This document shows, in pieces, positions 47,940-61,539 of a DNA stretch of 64,000 nt. The stretch comes from Hydractinia symbiolongicarpus (lineage: Eukaryota; Cnidaria; Hydrozoa; Anthoathecata; Hydractiniidae). The translations under genes and the position numbers were made by a program. The number at the start of each line of letters is the position of its first letter. The stretch's first letter is position 1. The stretch covers positions 994,001-1,058,000 of the forward strand of contig NC_079876.1 of NCBI RefSeq assembly GCF_029227915.1. The letters run 5' to 3'. The notes beneath the pieces were generated by a model. The model saw nothing but the letters and a program-made list of their open reading frames with translations, searched no databases and was not told where the DNA came from.

Positions 47940-50355
47940 TATTTTTTCACCACTAAAACGCATGAGACTTGTAGTTTTCAAAAATGTTTTCATTTTTGAT
48001 GAGACGCTGAACAAAAGACGTTTAATCGCCGGCAAACGAAAACGTGCGACTTCCCGTAAATCCCGGACTCGGTCCGTATAGTCAAAAGTATACAAAGAAA
48101 ATACCCAGGGAGTAAACTCATTTCCCGAACGATTTTTTAAATTAATTTTCACCACTAAAACGCATGAGACTTGTAGTTTTCAGAAATGTTTTCATTTTTG
48201 ATGAGACGCTTAATGAAAGTTGCTTAATCGCCGGCCAACGAAAACCCGCGATTTCCCGTAAATCCCGGGCTTGGCCCGTATAGTCGAATGTATACAAGGA
48301 AAGTACCCTGGGAGTAAACTCATTTCCCGAACGAATTTTTAAATTATTTTTTCACCACTGAAACGCATGAGACTTGTAGTTTTCAGAAATGTTTTCATTT
48401 TTGATGAGACGCTTAATAAAAGTGGTTTAATCACCGGGAAACGAAAACCCGCGATTTCCCGTAAATCCCGGGCTTAGCCCGTATAGTCGAATGTATACAA
48501 AAAAGTACCCAGGGAGTAAACTCATTTCCCGAACGATTTTTTAAATTTTTTTTCACCAGTAAAACGCATGAGACTTGTAGTTTTCAAAAATGTTTTCATT
48601 TTTGATGAGACGCTTAATGAAAGAGGTTTAATCGCCGGCAAACGAAAACCCGCGATTTCCCGTAAATCTCGGGCTTGGCCCGTATAGTCGAATGTATACA
48701 AAGAAAGTACCCTGTGAGTAAACTCATTTCCAGAACGATTTTTTAATATATTTTTTCAACACTAAAACGCATGAGACTTGTAGTTTTCAAAAATGTTTTC
48801 ATTTTTGATGAGACGCTGAATAAAAGAAGTTTAATCGCCGGCAAACGAAAACCTGCAATTTCCCGTAAATCCCGAGTCGGCCCGTATAGTCAAAAGTATA
48901 CAAAGAAAGTACCCAGGGTTTAAACTCATTTCCCGAACGATTTTTTAAATTATTATTTCACCACTAAAGCCCATGAGACTTGTAGTATTTAAAGATATTT
49001 TCATTTTTGATGAGACGCTGAATAAAAGATGTTTAATCGCCGGCAAACGAAAACCCGCGACTTCTCGTAAATCCCGGACTCAGCCCGTATAGTCAAAAGT
49101 ATACAAAGAAAGTACCCAGGGAGTAAACTCATTTCCCGAACGATTTTTTAAATTAATTTTCACCACTAAAACGCATGAGACTTGTAGTTTTCAAAAATGT
49201 TTTCATTTTTGATGAGACGCTGAACAAAAGACGTTTAATCGCCGGCAAACGAAAACGTGCGACTTCCCGTAAATCCCGGACTCGGTCCGTATAGTCAAAA
49301 GTATACAAAGAAAATACCCAGGGAGTAAACTCATTTCCCGAACGATTTTTTAAATTAATTTTCACCACTAAAACGCATGAGACTTGTAGTTTTCAGAAAT
49401 GTTTTCATTTTTGATGAGACGCTTAATGAAAGTTGCTTAATCGCCGGCCAACGAAAACCCGCGATTTCCCGTAAATCCCGGGCTTGGCCCGTATAGTCGA
49501 ATGTATACAAGGAAAGTACCCTGGGAGTAAACTCATTTCCCGAACGAATTTTTAAATTATTTTTTCACCACTGAAACGCATGAGACTTGTAGTTTTCAGA
49601 AATGTTTTCATTTTTGATGAGACGCTTAATAAAAGTGGTTTAATCACCGGGAAACGAAAACCCGCGATTTCCCGTAAATCCCGGGCTTAGCCCGTATAGT
49701 CGAATGTATACAAAAAAGTACCCAGGGAGTAAACTCATTTCCCGAACGATTTTTTAAATTTTTTTTCACCAGTAAAACGCATGAGACTTGTAGTTTTCAA
49801 AAATGTTTTCATTTTTGATGAGACGCTTAATGAAAGAGGTTTAATCGCCGGCAAACGAAAACCCGCGATTTCCCGTAAATCTCGGGCTTGGCCCGTATAG
49901 TCGAATGTATACAAAGAAAGTACCCTGTGAGTAAACTCATTTCCAGAACGATTTTTTAATATATTTTTTCAACACTAAAACGCATGAGACTTGTAGTTTT
50001 CAAAAATGTTTTCATTTTTGATGAGACGCTGAATAAAAGAAGTTTAATCGCCGGCAAACGAAAACCTGCAATTTCCCGTAAATCCCGAGTCGGCCCGTAT
50101 AGTCAAAAGTATACAAAGAAAGTACCCAGGGTTTAAACTCATTTCCCGAACGATTTTTTAAATTATTATTTCACCACTAAAGCCCATGAGACTTGTAGTA
50201 TTTAAAGATATTTTCATTTTTGATGAGACGCTGAATAAAAGATGTTTAATCGCCGGCAAACGAAAACCCGCGACTTCTCGTAAATCCCGGACTCAGCCCG
50301 TATAGTCAAAAGTATACAAAGAAAGTACCCAGGGAGTAAACTCATTTCCTGAACG
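47940..50355. repeat. 6-mer higher-order repeat, 1213 bp x 2
   Basis: Two units at 1213 bp: gaacaaaag at 48009 and 49222, acaaggaaagtaccctggg near 48294 and 49507. Shared private variants: ggtccgtatag, gaaaataccc, tcaccggg and caccagtaaaac. The units begin to differ after about 50355 (cccgaacg versus cctgaacg). Confidence 0.88.
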
Positions 50356-53300
50356 ATTTTTTAATTTATTTTTTCACCACTAAAACCCATGAGACTTGTA
50401 GTTTTCAAAAATGTTTTCATTTTTGATGAGACGCTGAATAAAAGAAGTTTAATCGCCGGCAAACGAAAACCTGCGATTTCCCGCAAATCCCGGAGTCGGC
50501 CCGTATAGTCAAAAGTATGCAAAGAAAGTACCCGGGGTGTAAACTCATTTCCCGAACGATTTTTTAAATTATTATTTCACCACTAAAGCCCATGAAACTT
50601 GTAGTATTTAAAGATATTTTCATTTTTGATGAGACGCTGAATAAAAGAAGTTTAATCCCCGGCAAACGAAAACCCGCGACTTCCCGTAAATCCCGGACTC
50701 AGCCCGTATAGTCAAAAGTATACAAAGAAAGTACCCAGTGAGTAAACTCATTTCCCGAACGATTTTTTAAATAATTTTTTCACCACTAAAACGCATGAGA
50801 CTTGTAGTTTTCAAAATTGTTTTCATTTTTGATGAGACGCTGAATAAAAGACGTTTAATCGCCGGAAAACGAAAACGTGCGACTTCCCGTAAATCCCGGA
50901 CTCGGCCCGTATAGTCAAAAGTATACAAAGAAAGTACCCAGGGAGTAAACTCATTTCCCGAACGATTTTTTAAATTAATTTTCACCACTAAAACGCATGA
51001 GACTTGTAGTTTTCAGAAATGTTTTCATTTTTGATGAGACGCTTAATGAAAGTTGCTTAAACGCCGGCCAACGAAAACCCGCGACTTCCCGTAAATCCCG
51101 GACTCGGCCCGTATAGTCAAAAGTATACAAAGAAAGTACCCGGGGTGTAAACTCTTTTCCCGAACGATTTTTTAAATTATTATTTCACCACTAAAGCCCA
51201 TGAGACTTGTAGTTTTCAGAAATGTTTTCATTTTTGATGAGACGCTTAATGAAAGTTGCTTAATCGCCGGCAAACGAAAACCCGCGACTTCCCGTAAATC
51301 CCGGACTCAGCCCGTATAGTCAAAAGTATACAAAGAAAGTACCCATTGAGTAAACTCATTTCCTGAACGATTTTTTAAATTATTTTTTCACCACTAAAAC
51401 GCATGAGACTTGTAGTTTTTAAAAAAGTTTTTATTTTTGATGAGACGCTGAATAAAAGAAGTTTAATCGCCGGCAAACGAAAACCTGCGATTTCCCGTAA
51501 ATCCCGGACTCGGCCCGTATAGTCAAAAGTATACAAAGAAAGTACCCGGGGTGTAAACTCTTTTCCCGAACGATTTTTTAAATTATTATTTCACCACTAA
51601 AGCCCATAAGACTTGTAGTTTTCAGAAATGTTTTCATTTTTGATGAGACGCTTAATGAAAGTTGCTTAATCGCCGGCAAACGAAAACCCGCGATTTCCCG
51701 TAAATCCCGGGCTTGGCCCGTATTGTCGAATGTATACAAAGAAAGTACCCTGTGAGTCAACTCATTTCCCGAACGAATTTTTAAATTATTTTTTCACCAC
51801 TAAAACGCATGAGACTTGTAGTTTTCAGAAATGTTTTCATTTTTGATGAGACGCTTAATAAAAGTGGTTTAATCGCCTGGAAACGAAAGCCCGCGATTTC
51901 CCGTAAATCCCGGGCTTAGCCGGTATAGTCGAATGTATACAAGGAAAGTACCCAGGGAGTAAACTCATTTCCCGAACGATTTTTTAAATTTTTTTTTCAC
52001 CACTAAAACGCATGAGACTTTTAGTTTTCAAAAATGTTTTCATTTTTGATGAGACGCTGAATAAAAGAAGTTTAATCGCCGGCAAACGAAAACCTGCAAA
52101 TTCCCGTAAATCCCGAGTCGGCCCGTATAGTCAAAAGTATACAAAGAAAGTACCCAGGGTTTAAACTCATTTCCCGAACGATTTTTTAAATTATTATTTC
52201 ACCACTAAAGCCCATGAGACTTGTAGTATTTAAAGATATTTTCATTTTTGATGAGACGCTGAATAAAAGATGTTTAATCGCCGGCAAACGAAAACCCGCG
52301 ACTTCTCGTAAATCCCGGACTCAGCCCGTATAGTCAAAAGTATACAAAGAAAGTACCCAGGGAGTAAACTCATTTCCTGAACGATTTTTTAATTTATTTT
52401 TTCACCACTAAAACGCATGAGACTTGTAGTTTTTAAAAATGTTTTCATTTTTGATGAGACGCTGAATAAAAGAAGTTTAATCGCCGGCAAACGAAAACCT
52501 GCGATTTCCCGCAAATCCCGGACTCGGCCCGTATATTCAAAAGTATGCAAAGAAAGTACCCGGGGTGTAAACTCATTTCCCGAACGATTTTTTAAATTAT
52601 TATTTCACCACTAAAGCCCATGAGACTTGTAGTATTTAAAGATATTTTCATTTTTGATGAGACGCTGAATAAAAGATGTTTAATCGCCGGCAAACGAAAA
52701 CCCGCGACTTCTCGTAAATCCCGGACTCAGCCCGTATAGTCAAAAGTATACAAAGAAAGTACCCAGGGAGTAAACTCATTTCCTGAACGATTTTTTAATT
52801 TATTTTTTCACCACTAAAACGCATGAGACTTGTAGTTTTTAAAAATGTTTTCATTTTTGATGAGACGCTGAATAAAAGAAGTTTAATCGCCGGCAAACGA
52901 AAACCTGCGATTTCCCGCAAATCCCGGACTCGGCCCGTATATTCAAAAGTATGCAAAGAAAGTACCCGGGGTGTAAACTCATTTCCCTAACGATTTTTTA
53001 AATTATTATTTCACCACTAAAGCCCATGAGACTTGTAGTATTTAAAGATATTTTCATTTTTGATGAGACGCTGAATAAAAGAAGTTTAATCCCCGGCAAA
53101 CGAAAACCCGCGACTTCCCGTAAATCCCGGACTCAGCCCGTATAGTCAAAAGTATACAAAGAAAGTACCCAGTGAGTAAACTCATTTCCCGAACGATTTT
53201 TTAAATAATTTTTTCACCACTAAAACGCATGAGACTTGTAGTTTTCAAAATTGTTTTCATTTTTGATGAGACGCTGAATAAAAGACGTTTAATCGCCGGA

Positions 53301-54474
53301 AAACGAAAACGTGCGACTTCCCGTAAATCCCGGACTCGGCCCGTATAGTCAAAAGTATACAAAGAAAGTACCCAGGGAGTAAACTCATTTCCCGAACGAT
53401 TTTTTAAATTAATTTTCACCACTAAAACGCTTGAGACTTGTAGTTTTCAGAAATGTTTTCATTTTTGATGAGACGCTTAATGAAAGTTGCTTAATCGCCG
53501 GCCAACGAAAACCCGCGACTTCCCGTAAATCCCGGGCTTGGCCCGTATAGTCGAATGTATACAAAGAAAGTACCCATTGAGTAAACTCATTTCCTGAACG
53601 ATTTTTTAAATTATTTTTTCACCACTAAAACGCATGAGACTTGTAGTTTTCAAAAAAGTTTTTATTTTTGATGAGACGCTGAATAAAAGAAGTTTAATTG
53701 CCGGCAAACGAAAACCTGCGATTTCCCGTAAATCCCGGACTCGGCCCGTATAGTCAAAAGTATACAAAGAAAGTACCCGGGGTGTAAACTCTTTTTCCGA
53801 ACGATTTTTTAAATTATTATTTCACCACTAAAGCCCATGAGACTTGTAGTTTTCAGAAATGTTTTAATTTTTGATGAGACGCTTAATGAAAGTTGCTTAA
53901 TCGCCGGCAAACGAAAACCCGCGATTTCCCGTAAATCCCGGGCTTGGCCCGTATAGTCGAATGTATACAAAGAAAGTACCCTGTGAGTCAACTCATTTCC
54001 CGAACGAATTTTTAAATTATTTTTTCACCACTAAAACGCATGAGACTTGTAGTTTTCAGAAATGTTTTCATTTTTGATGAGACGCTTAATAAAAGTGGTT
54101 TAATCGCCTGGAAACGAAAACCCGCGATTTCCCGTAAATCCCGGGCTTAGCCGGTATAGTCGAATGTATAAAAGGAAAGTACCCAGGGAGTTAAATCATT
54201 TCCCGAACGATTTTTTAAATTTTTTTTTCACCACTAAAACGCATGAGACTTGTAGTTTTCAGAAATGTTTTCATTTTTGATGAGACGCCTAATAAAAGAG
54301 GTTTAATCGCCGGCAAACGAAAACCCGCGATTTCCCGTAAATCTCGGGCTTGGCCCGTATAGTCGAATGTATACAAAGAAAGTACCCTGTGAGTAAACTC
54401 ATTTCCAGAACGATTTTTTAATTTATTTTTTCAACACTAAAACGCATGAGACTTGTAGTTTTCAAAAATGTTTT
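50356..54474. repeat. Satellite mosaic with 11-mer and 12-mer offsets
   Basis: gaaaacgtgc recurs at 50871 and 53305 (2434 bp, 12 monomers). acccattgag recurs at 51341 and 53572 (2231 bp, 11 monomers). The two offsets show a segment copied with different monomer gain or loss on each side. No gene is seen. Confidence 0.75.
52165..52979. repeat. 2-mer higher-order repeat, 406 bp x 2
   Basis: A beta-beta dimer (M5-like with gatgtttaatcg and cttctcg, then M4-like with cgcaaatc, gtatattc and tatgcaaag) duplicated in tandem. gtatattc occurs at 52531 and 52937. Confidence 0.85.
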
Positions 54475-56722
54475 CATTTTTGATGAGACGCTGAATAAAA
54501 GAAGTTTAATCGCCGGCAAACGAAAACCCGCGACTTCCCGTAAATCCCGGACTCAGCCCGTATAGTCAAAAGTATACAAAGAAAGTACCCATTTAGTAAA
54601 CTCATTTCCTGAACGATTTTTTAAATTATTTTTTCACCACTAAAACGCATGAGACTTGTAGTTTTCAAAAAAGTTTTCATTTTTGTTGAGACGCTGAATA
54701 AAAGAAGTTTAATCGCCGGCAAACGAAAACCTGCGATTTCCCGTAAATCCCGGACTCGGCCCGTATAGTCAAAAGTATACAAAGAAAGTACCCAGGGAGT
54801 AAACTCATTTCCCGAACGAGTTTTTAAATTAATTTTCACCACTAAAACGCATGAGACTTGTAGTTTTCAGAAATGTTTTCATTTTTGATGAAACGCTTAA
54901 TAAAAGTTGTTTAATCGCCGTCAAACGACAACCCGCGATTTCCCGTAAATCCCGGGCTTGGCCCGTATAGTCGAATGTATACAAAGAAAGTACCCTGTGA
55001 GTAAACTAATTTCCCGAACGAATTTTTAAATTATTTTTTCACCACTAAAACGCATGAGACTTGTAGTTTTTAGAAATGTTTTCATTTTTGATGAGACCCC
55101 TAATAAAAGTGGTTTAATCGCCGGCAAACGAAAACCCGCGATTTCCCGTAAATCCCGGGCTTGGCCCGTATAGTCGAATGTATAGAAAGAAAGTACCCTG
55201 TGAGTAAACTCATTTCCAAAACGATTTTTTAAATTATCTTTTCACCACTAAAACGCTTGAGACTTGTAGTTTTCAAAAATGCTTTCATTTTTGATGAGAC
55301 GCTGAATAAAATAAGTTTAATCGCCGGCAAACGAAAACCTGCGATTTCCCGTAAATCCCGGAATCGGCCCGTATAGTCAAAAGTATACAAAGAAAGTACC
55401 CTGGGTGTAAACTCATTTCCCGAACGATTTTTTAAATTATTATTTCACCACTAAAGCCCATGAGACTTGTAGTATTTAAAAATATTTTCATTTTTGATGA
55501 GACGCTGAATAAAAGAAGTTTAATCGCCGGTAAACGAAAACCTGCGATTTCCCGTAAATCCCGGACTCGGCCCGTATAGTCAAAAGTATACAAAGAAAGT
55601 ACCCAGGGTGTAAACTCATTTCCCGAACGATTTTTTAAATTATTATTTCACCACTAAAGCCCATGAGACTTGTAGTATTTAAAGATATTTTCATTTTTGA
55701 TGAGACGCTGAATAAAAGAAGTTTAATCGCCGGCAAACGAAAACCCCCGACTTCCCGTAAATCCCGGACTCAGCCCGTATAGTCAAAAGTATACAAAGAA
55801 AGTACCCATTGAGTAAACTCATTTCCTGAACGATTTTTTAAATTATTTTTTCACCACTAAAACGCATGAGACTTGTAGTTTTCAAAAAAGTTTTCATTTT
55901 TGTTGAGACGCTGAATAAAAGAAGTTTAATCGCCGGCAAACGAAAACCTGCGATTTCCCGTAAATCCCGGACTCGGCCCGTATAGTCAAAAGTATACAAA
56001 GAAAGTACCCAGGGAGTAAACTCATTTCCCGAACGAGTTTTTAAATTAATTTTCACCACTAAAACGCATGAGACTTGTAGTTTTCAGAAATGTTTTCATT
56101 TTTGATGAGACGCTTAATGAAAGTTGTTTAATCGCCGTCAAACGACAACCCGCGATTTCCCGTAAATCCCGGACTTGGCCCGTATAGTCGAATGTATACA
56201 AAGAAAGTACCCTGTGAGTAAACTAATTTCCCGAACGAATTTTTAAATTATTTTTTCACCACTAAAACGCATGAGACTTGTAGTTTTTAGAAATGTTTTC
56301 ATTTTTGATGAGACCCCTAATAAAAGTGGTTTAATCGCCGGCAAACGAAAACCCGCGATTTCCCGTAAATCCCGGGCTTGGCCCGTATAGTCGAATGTAT
56401 AGAAAGAAAGTACCCTGTGAGTAAACTCATTTCCAAAACGATTTTTTAAATTATCTTTTCACCACTAAAACGCTTGAGACTTGTAGTTTTCAAAAATGTT
56501 TTCATTTTTGATGAGACGCTGAATAAAATAAGTTTAATCGCCGGCAAACGAAAACCTGCGATTTCCCGTAAATCCCGGACTCGGCCCGTATAGTTAAAAG
56601 TATACAAAGAAAGTACCCTGGGTGTAAACTCATTTCCCGAACGATTTTTTAAATTATTATTTCACCACTAAAGCCCATGAGACTTGTAGTATTTAAAAAT
56701 ATTTTCATTTTTGATGAGACGC
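54475..56722. repeat. 6-mer higher-order repeat, 1217 bp x ~1.8
   Basis: Two units at 1217 bp with shared private variants: tttttgttgagacg, gaacgagttttt, cgtcaaacgacaac, agacccctaataaaag, gtatagaaag and aaaataagttt. The second copy departs at about 56722, where gctgaataaaag becomes gcttaatggaag. Confidence 0.88.
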
Positions 56723-57305
56723 TTAATGGAAGTTGTTTAATCGCCGGCAAACGAAAACCCGCGATTTCCCGTAAATCCCGGGCTTGGCCCGTATAGTCGA
56801 ATGTATACAAAGAAAGTACCCAGGGAGTAAACTCATTTCCCGAACGATTTTTTAAATTTTTTTTTCACCACTAAAACGCATGAGACTTGTAGTATTTAAA
56901 GATATTTTCATTTTTGATGAGACGCTGAATAAAAGAAGTTTAATCGCCGGCAAACGAAAACACGCGACTTCCCGTAAATCCCGGACTCAGCCCGTATAGT
57001 CAAAAGTATACAAAGAAAGTACCCAGGGAGTAAACTCATTTCCCGAACGATTTTTTAAATTATTTTTTCACCACTAAAACGCATGAGACTTGTAGTTTTC
57101 AAAAATGTTTTCATTTTTGATGAGACGCTAAATGAAAGAAGTTTAATTGCCGGCAAACGAAAACCCGCGACTTCCCGTAAATCCCGGACTCGGCCCGTAT
57201 AGTCAAAAGTATACAAAGAAAGTACCCAGGGAGTAAACTCATTTCCCGAACGATTTTTTAAATTAATTTTCACCACAAAAACGCATGAGACTTGTAGTTT
57301 TCAGA
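56723..57305. repeat. Satellite monomers between higher-order blocks
   Basis: About three monomers (M1-like, M5-like with aacacgcg, M6-like). Nothing else is seen. Confidence 0.75.
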
Positions 57306-58602
57306 AATGTTTTCATTTTTGATGAGACGCTTAATGAAAGTTGCTTAATCGCCGGCAAACGAAAACCCGCGATTTCCCGTAAATCCCGGACTCGGCCCGT
57401 ATAGTTAAAAGTATACAAGGAAAGTACCCAGTGAGTAAACTCATTTCCTGAACGATTTTTTAAATTATTTTTTCACCACTAAAACGCATGAGACTTGTAG
57501 TTTTCAAAAATGTTTTCATTTTTGATGAGACGCTGAATAAAAGAAGTTTAATCGCCGGCAAACGAAAACCTGCGATTTCCCGTAAATCCCGGACTCGGCC
57601 CGTATAATCAAAAGTATACAAAGAAAGTACCCGGGATGTAAACTCATTTCCCGAACGATTTTTTAAATTATTATTTCACCACTAAAGCCCATGAGACTTG
57701 TAGTATTTAAAAATATTTTCATTTTTGATGAGACGCTGAATAAAAGAAGTTTAATCCCCGGCAAACGAAAACCCGCGACTTCCCGTAAATCCCGGACTCA
57801 GCCCGTATAGTCAAAAGTATACAAAAAAGTACCCAGGGAGTAAACTCATTTCCCGAACGATTTTTTAAATTATTTTTTCACCACTAAAACGCATGAGACT
57901 TGTAGTTTTCAAAAATGTTTTCATTTTTGATGAGACGCTTAATGAAAGTTGCTTAATCGCCGGCAAACGAAAACCCGCGATTTCCCGTAAATCCCGGACT
58001 CGGCCCGTATAGTTAAAAGTATACAAGGAAAGTACCCAGTGAGTAAACTCATTTCCTGAACGATTTTTTAAATTATTTTTTCACCACTAAAACGCATGAG
58101 ACTTGTAGTTTTCAAAAATGTTTTCATTTTTGATGAGACGCTGAATAAAAGAAGTTTAATCGCCGGCAAACGAAAACCTGCGATTTCCCGTAAATCCCGG
58201 ACTCGGCCCGTATAATCAAAAGTATACAAAGAAAGTACCCGGGATGTAAACTCATTTCCCGAACGATTTTTTAAATTATTATTTCACCACTAAAGCCCAT
58301 GAGACTTGTAGTATTTAAAAATATTTTCATTTTTGATGAGACGCTGAATAAAAGAAGTTTAATCCCCGGCAAACGAAAACCCGCGACTTCCCGTAAATCC
58401 CGGACTCAGCCCGTATAGTCAAAAGTATACAAAAAAAGTACCCAGGGAGTAAACTCATTTCCCGAACGATTTTTTAAATTATTTTTTCACCACTAAAACG
58501 CATGAGACTTGTAGTTTTCAAAAATGTTTTCATTTTTGATGAGACGCTTAATGAAAGTTGCTTAATCGCCGGCAAACGAAAACCCGCGATTTCCCGTAAA
58601 TC
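57306..58602. repeat. 3-mer higher-order repeat, 608 bp x ~2
   Basis: atagttaaaa recurs at 57401 and 58009. The units share acaaggaaagtacccagtg and cccgtataatc. One copy has an extra A in the acaaaaaagtac stretch near 58432. Confidence 0.88.
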
Positions 58603-61539
58603 CCGGGCTTGGCCCGTATAGTCGAATGTATACAAAGAAAGTACCCTGTGAGTAAACTCATTTTCCGAACGAATTTTTAAATTATTTTTTCACCACTAAA
58701 ACGCATGAGACTTGTAGTTTTCTGAAATGTTTTCATTTTTGATGAGACGCTTAATAAAAGTGGTTTAATCGCCGGCAAACGAAAACCCGCGATTTCCCGT
58801 AAATCCCGGGCTTGGCCCGAATAGTCGAATGTATACAAAGAAAGTACCCAGGGAGTAAACACATTTCCCGAACGATTTTTTAATATATTTTTTCAACACT
58901 AAAACGCATGAGACTTGTAGTTTTCAGAAATGTTTTCATTTTTGATGAGACGCTGAATAAAAGAAGTTTAATCGCCGGCAAACGAAAACCTGCGATTTCC
59001 CGTAAATCCCGAGTCGGCCCGTATAGTCAAAAGTATACAAAGAAAGTACCCAGGGTGTAAACTCATTTCTCGAACGATTTTTTAAATTATTATTTCACCA
59101 CTAAAGCCCATGAGACTTGTAGTATTTAAAGATATTTTCATTTTTGATGAGACGCTGAATAAAAGAAGTTTAATCGCCGGCAAACGAAAACACGCGACTT
59201 CTCGTAAATCCCGGACTCAGCCCGTATAGTCAAAAGTATACAAAGAAGTACCCAGGAAGTAAACTCATTTCCTGAACGATTTTTTAAATTATTTTTTCAC
59301 CACTAAAACGCATGAGACTTGTAGTTTTCAAAAATGTTTTCATTTTTGATGAGACGCTGAATAAAAGAAGTTTAATCGCCGGCAAACGAAAACCTGCGAT
59401 TTCCCGTAAATCCCGGACTCGGCCCGTATAGTCAAAAGTATACAAAGAAAGTACCCGGGATGTAAACTCATTTCCCGAACGATTTTTTAAATTATTATTT
59501 CACCACTAAAGCCCATGAGACTTATAGTATTTAAAGATATTTTCATTTTTGATGAGACGCTGAATAAAAGAAGTTTAATCGCCGGCAAACGAAAACACGC
59601 GACTTCTCGTAAATCCCGGACTCAGCCCGTATAGTCAAAAGTATACAAAGAAGTACCCAGGAAGTAAACTCATTTCCTGAACGATTTTTTAAATTATTTT
59701 TTCACCACTAAAACGCATGAGACTTGTAGTTTTCAAAAATGTTTTCATTTTTGATGAGACGCTGAATAAAAGAAGTTTAATCGCCGGCAAACGAAAACCT
59801 GCGATTTCCCGTAAATCCCGGACTCGGCCCGTATAGTCAAAAGTATACAAAGAAAGTACCCGGGATGTAAACTCATTTCCCGAACGATTTTTTAAATTAT
59901 TATTTCACCACTAAAGCCCATGAGACTTATAGTATTTAAAGATATTTTCATTTTTGATGAGACGCTGAATAAAAGAAGTTTAATCCCCGGCAAACGAAAA
60001 CCTGCGATTTCCCGTAAATCCCGGACTCGGCCCGTATAGTCAAAAGTATACAAAGAAAGTACCCAGGGTGTAAACTCATTTCTCGAACGATTTTTTAAAT
60101 TATTATTTCACCACTAAAGCCCATGAGACTTGTAGTATTTAAAGATATTTTCATTTTTGATGAGACGCTGAATAAAAGAAGTTTAATCGCCGGCAAACGA
60201 AAACACGCGACTTCTCGTAAATCCCGGACTCAGCCCGTATAGTCAAAAGTATACAAAGAAGTACCCAGGAAGTAAACTCATTTCCTGAACGATTTTTTAA
60301 ATTATTTTTTCACCACTAAAACGCATGAGACTTGTAGTTTTCAAAAATGTTTTCATTTTTGATGAGACGCTGAATAAAAGAAGTTTAATCGCCGGCAAAC
60401 GAAAACCTGCGATTTCCCGTAAATCCCGGACTCGGCCCGTATAGTCAAAAGTATACAAAGAAAGTACCCGGGATGTAAACTCATTTCCCGAACGATTTTT
60501 TAAATTATTATTTCACCACTAAAGCCCATGAGACTTATAGTATTTAAAGATATTTTCATTTTTGATGAGACGCTGAATAAAAGAAGTTTAATCCCCGGCA
60601 AACGAAAACCCGCGACTTCCCGTAAATCCCGGACTCAGCCCGTATAGTCAAAAGTATACAAAGAAAGTACCCAGGGAGTAAACTCATTTCCCGAACGATT
60701 TTTTAAATTATTTTTTCACCACTAAAACGCATGAGACTTGTAGTTTTCAAAAATGTTTTCATTTTTGATGAGACGCTGAATAAAAGACGTTTAATCGCCG
60801 GCAAACGAAAACGTGCGACTTCCCGTAAATCCCGGACTCGGCCCGTATAGTCAAAAGTATACAAAGAAAGTACCCAGGGAGTAAACTCATTTCCCGAACG
60901 ATTTTTTAAATTAATTTTCACCACTAAAACGCATGAGACTTGTAGTTTTCAGAAAAGTTTTCATTTTTGATGAGACGCTTAATGAAAGTTGCTTAATCGC
61001 CGGCCAACGAAAACCCGCGATTTCCCGTAAATCCCGGGCTTGGCCCGTATAGTCGAATGTATACAAAGAAAGTACCCTGTGAGTAAACTCATTTCCCGAA
61101 CGAATTTTTAAATTATTTTTTCACCACTGAAACGCATGAGACTTGTAGTTTTTAGAAATGTTTTCATTTTTGATGAGACGCTTAATAAAAGTGGTTTAAT
61201 CGTCGGGAAACGAAAACCCGCGATTTCCCGTAAATCCCGGGCTTAGCCCGTATAGTCGAATGTATACAAAGAAAGTACCCAGGGAGTAAACTCATTTCCC
61301 GAACGATTTTTTAATTTTTTTTTTACCACTAAAACGCATGAGACTTGTAGTTTTCAAAAATGTTTTCATTTTTGATGAGACGCTTAATGAAAGAGGTTTA
61401 ATCGCCGGCAAACGAAAACTCGCGATTTCCCGTAAATCTCGGGCTTGGCCCGAATAGTCGAATGTATACAAAGAAAGTACCCTGTGAGTAAACTCATTTC
61501 CAGAACGATTTTTTAATATATTTTTTCAACACTAAAACG
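58603..61539. repeat. Satellite with mixed 2-mer and 3-mer duplications
   Basis: cacgcgacttctcg occurs at 59191, 59596 and 60204: first a 405-bp (2-monomer) and then a 608-bp (3-monomer) step. The same steps are shown by gagacttatagtattt near 59517, 59922 and 60530. The segment from about 60703 onward returns to the M6-M1-M2-M3 order. No gene is seen. Confidence 0.78.
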